Assembly: GCA_029855985.1 (NCBI GenBank)
Contig: JAGSHR010000026.1
Location: forward strand, 1-5,261
From: Candidatus Njordarchaeota archaeon
GTDB lineage: Archaea > Thermoproteota > JANJXX01 > Panguiarchaeales > Panguiarchaeaceae
Direction of reading: 5' to 3'
DNA: 5,261 nt
Shown here piece after piece: positions 1 to 4,429 of the stretch (positions within the stretch are counted from its first letter, which is position 1; every line of letters begins with the position of its first letter). The translations under genes and the position numbers were made by a program. A model generated the notes under the pieces. The model did not search any database and was not told the origin of the DNA. It was given only the letters and a program-made list of their open reading frames with translations.

Positions 1-5
1 CATTA

Positions 6-14
6 TTATATATT
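6..14 (+). promoter_or_regulatory. TATA box upstream of the membrane zinc-ribbon gene
   Basis: An AT-only stretch TTATATATT lies 48 nt before the ATG at 63. Archaeal transcription usually starts about 25 nt after the TATA box, which would give a leader of roughly 25 nt. The BRE position is at the window edge and cannot be judged well. A GTGAT at 54-58 just before the start is a weak ribosome-binding candidate. Confidence 0.5.
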
Positions 15-62
15 TTAAAGAGTTTTCGTGTTTAACTCGAGGGATTAAAAGTAGTGATTTAG

Positions 63-710
63 ATGCCCAAAGAAAGTGCTAGCTACTTGAGTGCGAAACC
101 TGGCAATAAAGACGAGGAGATAAATGAGATACTCTCAGTTCTAGGAAGAGACGACTTAAAGTTTTTACGTGACCTCAAAAAGAAGAAGAGAAACTTTGGT
201 ATACTAATAACCCTACTTGGCTTCGCCATATTCTTTGGAACAACATATTATTACTTTATCGCGGGGACCTCGGAACAGGCATTCATGTGGATATTCTTCG
301 GATGGATAATCGCAATGTCAATATCTCGAGAAGGTATAGCTATGGTTACAGATGCAGGGAAAACAGAAGCAACAGGTGGCGGTCGCTACCTAGTAGAAGA
401 GAGAATACAATGCGTTTCATGCGGATACTTTGAAACAAGACCGTATACACCTGGAGATTATGTAGGTAAGGAAGTGGATAAAGTTTGTCCAGAATGTGGA
501 GGTAAAATGAAGATAGTAATGATTTATGGTAGACCAGAAAAAGAGATTAAGACCGTTGGAATGCCAATACTACCAGGGTTAGGCGGGACCTCGGGTAGCA
601 TGAGTATACGAGATAAAATCACATTATTATTCTTTAGACTAGTTTCCCCACTGGGTCTAGTTTACCGATTATACCAGCGAACCGAAGAAAACCGAGAAAA
701 ACCAAAGTGA
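63..710 (+). CDS. membrane-anchored zinc-ribbon protein, function unknown
   Basis: This 215-aa protein begins with a charged, probably cytoplasmic stretch (1-45, ending in a Lys/Arg-rich KKKKR block). Two hydrophobic segments follow, about residues 46-67 and 73-88, which look like a transmembrane hairpin. After them comes a soluble part with a four-cysteine zinc ribbon: Cys117/Cys120 in CVSCG and Cys142/Cys145 in CPECGG, separated by a 21-residue loop. The C-terminus has a Gly-rich stretch (171-178), a weaker hydrophobic patch (187-200) and a basic tail. The Lys/Arg block before the first segment favours a cytoplasmic N-terminus, with the hairpin bringing the ribbon back to the cytoplasm. The ATG at 63 is the first good start after the TATA box. 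It is convergent with the small zinc-ribbon gene downstream. I do not recognise a named family. The cysteine pattern predicts metal binding, but the partner (nucleic acid or protein) is unknown. Confidence 0.85.
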   Translation: MPKESASYLSAKPGNKDEEINEILSVLGRDDLKFLRDLKKKKRNFGILITLLGFAIFFGTTYYYFIAGTSEQAFMWIFFGWIIAMSISREGIAMVTDAGKTEATGGGRYLVEERIQCVSCGYFETRPYTPGDYVGKEVDKVCPECGGKMKIVMIYGRPEKEIKTVGMPILPGLGGTSGSMSIRDKITLLFFRLVSPLGLVYRLYQRTEENREKPK

Positions 711-740
711 AATTTTTGTTCATGGAAAACCAAATTTTTT
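711..740 (+). terminator. oligo-T tracts between convergent genes
   Basis: Two T-runs follow the stop of the upstream (+) gene: TTTTTGTT at 713-720 and TTTTTT at 735-740. The second reaches the first base of the opposite gene's stop codon. Oligo-T tracts without a hairpin are typical archaeal terminators. For the opposite strand, the A-runs at about 687-705 would act the same way but lie inside the first gene's 3' end, so the two transcripts probably overlap. Confidence 0.5.
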
Positions 741-970
741 CACCATTTTCTCCCTGAAATCTTAAACCTTCCGGGTATCACCTTTATGTATCCTCCATGA
801 TCGTATCCGATTAAGTTACCGCATTTACAGTAGACCTCACCGTTTTTAGTTATCGTGTAGTTCTCTATGATTCGTTTTTTCCAGCACCGATGAAGTTTTC
901 CCTTCCCAGCCTTATAGTAAACGCATATTTTCTTTTTGCAGTTAGCACACCTAATGATTATGACCCCCAT
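740..970 (-). CDS. small archaeal zinc-ribbon protein, function unknown
   Basis: This 76-aa protein has cysteines at 8 and 11 (CANC), 16, 29 (in HRCWKKRI) and 48 and 50 (CKCGNLIG). The layout CxxC, then a Gly-Lys-rich turn, H-R-C-W-K, and a late CxCGN-I-G followed by an aromatic C-terminus resembles a family of 60-80 aa archaeal zinc-ribbon proteins of unknown role, as I remember it; a profile search would settle this. One or two Zn sites are likely. The ATG start is well supported by GAGGTG at 979-984, 8 nt away. It follows the large acetyltransferase-fusion gene by 48 nt on the same strand, so co-transcription is likely. A second, internal promoter (TTTAATTTTT on the minus strand, near 1005-1014) is possible. 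Nothing shows what it binds. Confidence 0.85.
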   Translation of the reverse strand: MGVIIIRCANCKKKICVYYKAGKGKLHRCWKKRIIENYTITKNGEVYCKCGNLIGYDHGGYIKVIPGRFKISGRKW

Positions 971-978
971 GTTTGATA

Positions 979-984
979 CACCTC
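979..984 (-). promoter_or_regulatory. ribosome-binding site of the small zinc-ribbon gene
   Basis: The minus strand reads GAGGTG followed by an 8-nt spacer and ATG. This matches the core of the archaeal anti-Shine-Dalgarno complement (GGAGGTGA) and fixes the start at 970. Confidence 0.75.
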
Positions 985-1018
985 GCGTGAAAAAGCAAAA
1001 GAAAAATTAAAGAAATCA

Positions 1019-3628
1019 TCATGATCTAACTGAAACGATAATCTTATTGTTTATAGCAATTGTTTCCCTTGGAGAAAGCTTCTTACTACAAGTTAAACGT
1101 ATAAAGTTTTCTCCATTAGCTAGCTTTGAAGCATTAAACTCGTGTTTCTCGTTCTCAACAATAATTTTAAAGCTCCGTGTTTCAACCAACAGCTTTCTGC
1201 CAATCAGGTTCATTATCTCTCTATTCTCAATGTTATAATCTTCTTTAGCAATCTTCTCAATGTTTTCCCTTAAATACATTAACCAATAACACCTAATGTT
1301 CTTTAACTCGGCTGCTTCATTAGTTATTTCAATTCTCTCCATGATGCCCTCTATCGCTCCGTCACGCAAATATGGGATCCATTTCCTAACTACTTTAACA
1401 TCCTTCTCAACATACTCGAAGACGCCCTCCTCTTTCTTATCCCATTTTTTAATCGAAGTGTTAACTTCTTTTCCGTCAACCATCAATAATAGACTAATCC
1501 CACCGTGCGTAAAGGGGATAGACGAAGAGTGCCTAAACACTTCATCATTCCATAAAAGTAACTCGCGATTAGAAGCCTTCCAACTACTTAAGGTACCCCC
1601 TATAGAAGACAAACTAACAAAAACATCACCACGCTTTAACACGTTATTCCTCCAAAGCTTCAAACACTCGTCCGATATTAATTCTCTTTCAAACTGAAAA
1701 CCTTCAACGTCAACATAAACCCTCACAATACAATTCTCAACCCCAACAGTTCCAATATTGATATTTTTCTCCTCGCCGGGCTCAAGGTCAATATCGACAG
1801 TCTTCCCATCAACTTTCAAGTTCAAAGACAAGGGCCTCAACCAATTATTCCTCAAAATAAGCTCTCCACCCGAAAAACCTAATTCGATAAGATCCCTCGC
1901 ATTGAAACCAAGCGCCTCTAGGGAACAATCAACCCTGTTAATCCTAATCTTCAGGGAAAATTCGTCTCCACGCTTTAAATTCAAGGGATACTCTAGTACA
2001 CTATCAAAAGGCGTATAACCGTAAGAATAGAGAAAATCTCTATTGGAGGAGACCAAGAAAACTTTTCCCCCAACGCCAAAGCCAATAACCCTATTGGGAA
2101 GACTTTTTCTAAACAAAGAGAAAGCCCTCGGAAATGCGGGATAAACAACTCGACCCTTTACAAACTCGTTACGTGAAATCGGTAACAGGAAGAATTCATC
2201 ACCATTATCCTCAAACCACAATCTAACCTTAAAACTCTCCCTAACATCCCGTTTAGCCACAACACGAAAATCAAGAAGGACCCCATCTCTCACAGGGACA
2301 GGCCTAAGAACAACATCAACATAATCGCTTGAACCCTTGAACTCACCAGAATCCTTATCAAGCTTTAGTGATACAACCTTAGAACCAACGAGAACCAAAT
2401 AGTAAAACTCCTCATCGCCACCAAAAAACTTAACTGTTCTCTCACCCACACGCCAACTCCCAAGCAAAACTTCCTTCCCATCAACCAAAGATCTACCCTC
2501 ACAGGGAACAACAAAACTCTTCACAACACCCCCAACAGAAAACGTCACCTTACCGCACCCCTCAACAAAAACAACAAAATCCTTGGACTCCCCGGGCGCA
2601 AGAGAAACATCAAAACATGAAGGCTCCACTTTGACAGTCGCAGAATTAACAACCAAAACACCCTTAAACTCCTCATTACCCCTGTTAATAATCAGAAAAC
2701 GGTTAAAACCAGGACTAGCCACGACACTTGAAGCCAAAACTAAATCAATCTTATCGCGAACCCTAAGATCAAATCCCAACTTGTACTCACCCACAACAAC
2801 CTCCACTTTATCCGCAACATCAACCTCAAAGAATTCTTTCTCACCAGTAAAACCAAGAAAACGCCCACCAACAAAAACAGGCAAAGCATCAGAAGACTCA
2901 ACACGAAAACGAACGCGGCCCCCCATCAAAAACATGCCCCCCTCAGGCGGATGCACCCTAACGTAAAACTCACCAACACGCAAACCAACAGGCAACCTCG
3001 AACCAGAATCAAAAACAACCTCAACATCAACCCCTCCAACACGCCAACGATAAACCCAAAAAACACGATCCCCAACAACCAATTTCTCAGCAGGACCAAC
3101 AAGCAAATCAACAAGCCCAGTAGGATCACCAAACAACTCCCTAAACTTAGAGTACCTCCACAACTGGGGGAGAAAATTAACCATATACACATTAGAATCC
3201 GGAACCCAAACAAAACCACACCGCTCATAAAGATACATCGCACGATTAGGAGCCCAAGTATGCAAACTCAAAACACGAAAACCCTTAGAAACAACAAACC
3301 TAAAAAACTCCCTAATCAACGCACGACCAACACCACGCCCACGAAAATCCCTATGAACCACAAGCAACCCAATATAAAAATTCCCCTCATCATCAAGCGA
3401 AGGATAACCATTACCGAAACCAACAACCCTACCATCAACCACGCCAACGAGAACACGAGAACCCTCCCTCGCCAACAAAGGATACGCAAGCTCACCAAAA
3501 GAAACATCATCAAACACATCATCATCAACATTAAAATAAAACCCCCAAGGAAAATCAAAACGAGCAGACAAAAAAACCTCCAAAACACCACGAACATCCT
3601 CTCTAGAAAAATCCCTAACAACAACCAA
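1019..3628 (-). CDS. GNAT N-acetyltransferase fused to a long multi-domain beta-sandwich region
   Basis: I start this protein (about 869 aa) at a TTG, because GGGGGTG sits 6 nt upstream and the acetyltransferase fold begins at once (VVVRDFSREDV). Residues 1-155 are a GNAT domain: beta4 and motif A end in RGRGVG (96-101), the acetyl-CoA pyrophosphate loop, and motif B is PNRAMYLYERCGF (127-139), where Tyr134 is the usual general-acid position. The rest is predicted beta-rich. An Ig-like unit at about 305-375 carries LAPGESK (343-349), and a similar one at about 585-650 carries LEPGEEK (615-621). Both resemble NPCBM-associated (NEW3) or CARDB-type folds. The C-terminal 210 residues (GG at 676-677, ELLLW at 689-693, HGG at 708-710, ERIEITN at about 764) recall galactose-mutarotase-like sandwiches. 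GNAT enzymes normally have 150-200 aa, so this is a fusion. Acetyl-CoA use is well supported; a sugar or glycan substrate is inference. No signal peptide is seen from this start. A GTG at 3637 or an ATG at 3700 are alternative starts; the latter would add a very hydrophobic N-terminus. Confidence 0.85.
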   Translation of the reverse strand: MVVVRDFSREDVRGVLEVFLSARFDFPWGFYFNVDDDVFDDVSFGELAYPLLAREGSRVLVGVVDGRVVGFGNGYPSLDDEGNFYIGLLVVHRDFRGRGVGRALIREFFRFVVSKGFRVLSLHTWAPNRAMYLYERCGFVWVPDSNVYMVNFLPQLWRYSKFRELFGDPTGLVDLLVGPAEKLVVGDRVFWVYRWRVGGVDVEVVFDSGSRLPVGLRVGEFYVRVHPPEGGMFLMGGRVRFRVESSDALPVFVGGRFLGFTGEKEFFEVDVADKVEVVVGEYKLGFDLRVRDKIDLVLASSVVASPGFNRFLIINRGNEEFKGVLVVNSATVKVEPSCFDVSLAPGESKDFVVFVEGCGKVTFSVGGVVKSFVVPCEGRSLVDGKEVLLGSWRVGERTVKFFGGDEEFYYLVLVGSKVVSLKLDKDSGEFKGSSDYVDVVLRPVPVRDGVLLDFRVVAKRDVRESFKVRLWFEDNGDEFFLLPISRNEFVKGRVVYPAFPRAFSLFRKSLPNRVIGFGVGGKVFLVSSNRDFLYSYGYTPFDSVLEYPLNLKRGDEFSLKIRINRVDCSLEALGFNARDLIELGFSGGELILRNNWLRPLSLNLKVDGKTVDIDLEPGEEKNINIGTVGVENCIVRVYVDVEGFQFERELISDECLKLWRNNVLKRGDVFVSLSSIGGTLSSWKASNRELLLWNDEVFRHSSSIPFTHGGISLLLMVDGKEVNTSIKKWDKKEEGVFEYVEKDVKVVRKWIPYLRDGAIEGIMERIEITNEAAELKNIRCYWLMYLRENIEKIAKEDYNIENREIMNLIGRKLLVETRSFKIIVENEKHEFNASKLANGENFIRLTCSKKLSPRETIAINNKIIVSVRS

Positions 3629-3634
3629 ACAATA

Positions 3635-3641
3635 CACCCCC
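3635..3641 (-). promoter_or_regulatory. ribosome-binding site that decides a TTG start
   Basis: The minus strand reads GGGGGTG, then TATTGT, then TTG. The same heptamer with the same 6-nt spacer precedes the GTG start of the last gene in the window. This supports TTG at 3628 over the GTG at 3637, which overlaps the motif. Confidence 0.65.
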
Positions 3642-3682
3642 AACCGCCAAAACCAAAAAAAATAAAAACAAAAAACAAACAA

Positions 3683-3688
3683 ATATAA
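3683..3688 (-). promoter_or_regulatory. TATA-like box for the GNAT fusion gene
   Basis: On the minus strand GGTTATATTTG stands out in a T/G-rich stretch, with TTATAT at 3688-3683. A transcript starting about 25 nt later would have a leader of about 30 nt that contains the GGGGGTG site and ends at the TTG start. The surrounding low-complexity sequence lowers confidence. Confidence 0.4.
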
Positions 3689-3770
3689 CCATAGAAACAT
3701 GATGAAAAAAACCAACCGAACAAAAATGAAGAAACGCTGGAGCACTGAAAACACAACCAAAACCCAAAAC

Positions 3771-3776
3771 AATAAA
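3771..3776 (+). promoter_or_regulatory. weak TATA-like box for the tRNA gene
   Basis: AATAAA lies 38 nt before the mature tRNA 5' end, in an A/C-rich stretch with few T residues. It would place the transcript start about 10 nt before the tRNA. A second AATAAA at 3785-3790 is closer. Neither is a strong consensus match. Confidence 0.25.
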
Positions 3777-3808
3777 CAACAACAATAAAAAACAGGCCCC
3801 AGAAACGC

Positions 3809-3921
3809 GGGCCGGTAGCTCAGCATGGTAGAGCGGGGGGCTCTTAGAAAGGCTCTAAAGCCCCTCAAGAGCCTTTAGAGAAACCCCTAGGTCGCGGGTT
3901 CGAGTCCCGCCCGGCCCACCA
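3809..3921 (+). tRNA. tRNA-Lys (anticodon CUU) with a 36-nt intron
   Basis: The full cloverleaf can be drawn. The acceptor is GGGCCGG (3809-3815) with CCGGCCC (3911-3917). The D arm is GCTC (3818-3821) with GAGC (3831-3834). The anticodon stem is GGGGG (3836-3840) with CCCCT (3884-3888). The variable loop is AGGTC (3889-3893). The T arm is GCGGG/CCCGC around TTCGAGT (3894-3910). The discriminator is A3918 and CCA is encoded (3919-3921). After removal of 3847-3882 the anticodon loop is CTCTTAA, so the anticodon is CTT (3843-3845), reading lysine AAG codons. It is divergent from the GNAT fusion gene and stands alone as an RNA gene in this window. Confidence 0.97.
3847..3882 (+). other. archaeal tRNA intron with bulge-helix-bulge splice motif
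   Basis: The intron lies between tRNA positions 37 and 38, the canonical place. The central 4-bp helix is CTCT (3841-3844) with AGAG (3877-3880). It is flanked by two 3-nt bulges, TAG (3845-3847) and AAA (3881-3883). The splicing endonuclease cuts between bulge bases 2 and 3, giving exactly 3846/3847 and 3882/3883. An inner 9-bp perfect helix pairs AAAGGCTCT (3848-3856) with AGAGCCTTT (3868-3876), closing an 11-nt loop. All elements match the strict hBHBh' form. Confidence 0.95.
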
Positions 3922-3944
3922 TTGTTTGGTTTTGTTTACTTCTA

Positions 3945-3957
3945 TTTTTTGCTTTTT
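3945..3957 (+). terminator. oligo-T terminator of the tRNA gene
   Basis: Two T-runs, TTTTTT (3945-3950) and TTTTT (3953-3957), separated by GC, lie 24 nt after the encoded CCA. This fits hairpin-independent archaeal termination. Confidence 0.6.
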
Positions 3958-4005
3958 ATTTGCAAATGATTGGCTGTAGCATTTTTCGTGATGGAAAGTG
4001 CTTGA

Positions 4006-4032
4006 TAGGATTAATGTGTTAAAATAATCCTA
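4006..4032. repeat. 8-bp perfect inverted repeat with 11-nt loop
   Basis: TAGGATTA (4006-4013) and TAATCCTA (4025-4032) are exact reverse complements around an A/T-rich 11-nt loop. The site is in the spacer between the tRNA and the LRR gene, with no gene across it. It could be a protein-binding site or a weak hairpin. A role in tRNA termination is unlikely because the T-runs come first. Confidence 0.45.
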
Positions 4033-4090
4033 CGTTATTGTTAGTGTTCAGAGTTGGATAGAAGTATAACTCATCACGATGGGTTGGGTA

Positions 4091-4116
4091 TTATATCAAA
4101 CAATTGTTTGATGTAA
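4091..4116. promoter_or_regulatory. 26-bp near-perfect palindrome, probable operator of the LRR gene
   Basis: The half-sites TTATATCAAACAA (4091-4103) and TTGTTTGATGTAA (4104-4116) are reverse complements at 12 of 13 positions. The central 18 bp (4095-4112) are perfect; only T4094/G4113 breaks the symmetry. A third related half-site, TTGTTTAGTGTAA, is at 4144-4156, exactly 40 nt from the second one and 12 nt before the ATG. Such symmetry fits a dimeric helix-turn-helix regulator. The left end also contains a TATA-like TTATAT (4091-4096). The regulator is not encoded in the window as far as I can see. Confidence 0.55.
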
Positions 4117-4135
4117 CGATTGCCTCTCAAATTCA

Positions 4136-4143
4136 AATATAAG
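4136..4143 (+). promoter_or_regulatory. TATA-like box just upstream of the LRR gene
   Basis: AATATAAG lies 25 nt before the ATG at 4169. A start of transcription about 25 nt after the box would give a nearly leaderless mRNA, in keeping with the lack of a clear ribosome-binding site before this ATG. The TTATAT at 4091-4096 is an alternative that would give a leader of about 50 nt. Both are flanked by the palindrome half-sites. Confidence 0.4.
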
Positions 4144-4168
4144 TTGTTTAGTGTAAGGGTTTTGTGGT

Positions 4169-4384
4169 ATGGTTACCGAAGATCTGGATGTGAGTTCTTT
4201 GGAGCAATGCTTTTTGCAGAATTCATTAAGGTTGGAGGAGATCATTAAGGGGTATGGGGGTAAAGTTAAGATAGTGGATATAAATGAGAGGACTTTGGTA
4301 AAGATTAACTTAGAAAGGAAAAGGATGAACGATAAGAAAATTGAAAGAGTTGCGGAAGTTCTGAAGGATTTGAAAAATGTGTAA
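4169..4384 (+). CDS. N-terminal fragment of the interrupted LRR protein
   Basis: This 71-aa open piece starts at an ATG; an in-frame TAA at 4154-4156 excludes a longer start. Residues 1-40 show no motif I recognise. Residues 45-69 (TLVKINLERKRMNDKKIERVAEVLKDL) already fit one LRR unit: a short beta strand, Asn at a ladder-like position, then a helix ending in LKDLK. It stops at the TAA in the first beta strand of the next repeat, so the fragment alone would lack the bulk of the solenoid. The 5' end is richer in G+T than the rest, like the 5' ends of the neighbouring genes. Confidence 0.55.
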   Translation: MVTEDLDVSSLEQCFLQNSLRLEEIIKGYGGKVKIVDINERTLVKINLERKRMNDKKIERVAEVLKDLKNV

Positions 4385-4429
4385 AACTTTTCTATTAATC
4401 TTGAGTTAAATAACATTGGAACCGAAGGC

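Noticed and set aside
1047..2018. Several + strand open frames opposite the 3' half of the GNAT fusion gene
   Set aside because: They have no domain signal, promoter or ribosome-binding site, and lie wholly inside a convincing gene on the other strand.
2951..3688. Long + strand open frame (245 codons) opposite the GNAT fusion gene
   Set aside because: Its protein is low-complexity (Asn, Thr, Lys, Pro, Ile), a by-product of the A+C-rich strand. The opposite frame has clear GNAT motifs.
3629..3868. Upstream in-frame extension of the GNAT fusion gene with a very hydrophobic segment (for example from ATG 3700)
   Set aside because: The extension overlaps the tRNA, its hydrophobicity comes from T-rich codons, and the GGGGGTG site points to TTG 3628. 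A membrane anchor from ATG 3700 is not fully excluded.
4072..4081. Short inverted repeat CATC-AC-GATG
   Set aside because: A 4-bp stem with a 2-nt loop is too short to mean anything without conservation.
3809..4168. Integration site of a mobile element at the tRNA 3' end
   Set aside because: I found no second copy of the tRNA 3' end in the window and no integrase gene. The atypical LRR gene alone is not enough.
3700..4170. Replication origin at the skew flip
   Set aside because: No recognisable origin-recognition boxes and no cdc6/orc1 gene in the window. Divergent transcription explains the flip equally well.
4382..4384. Recoding of the internal stop as selenocysteine or pyrrolysine
   Set aside because: Those use TGA and TAG. 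The codon here is TAA, for which no archaeal recoding is known to me.
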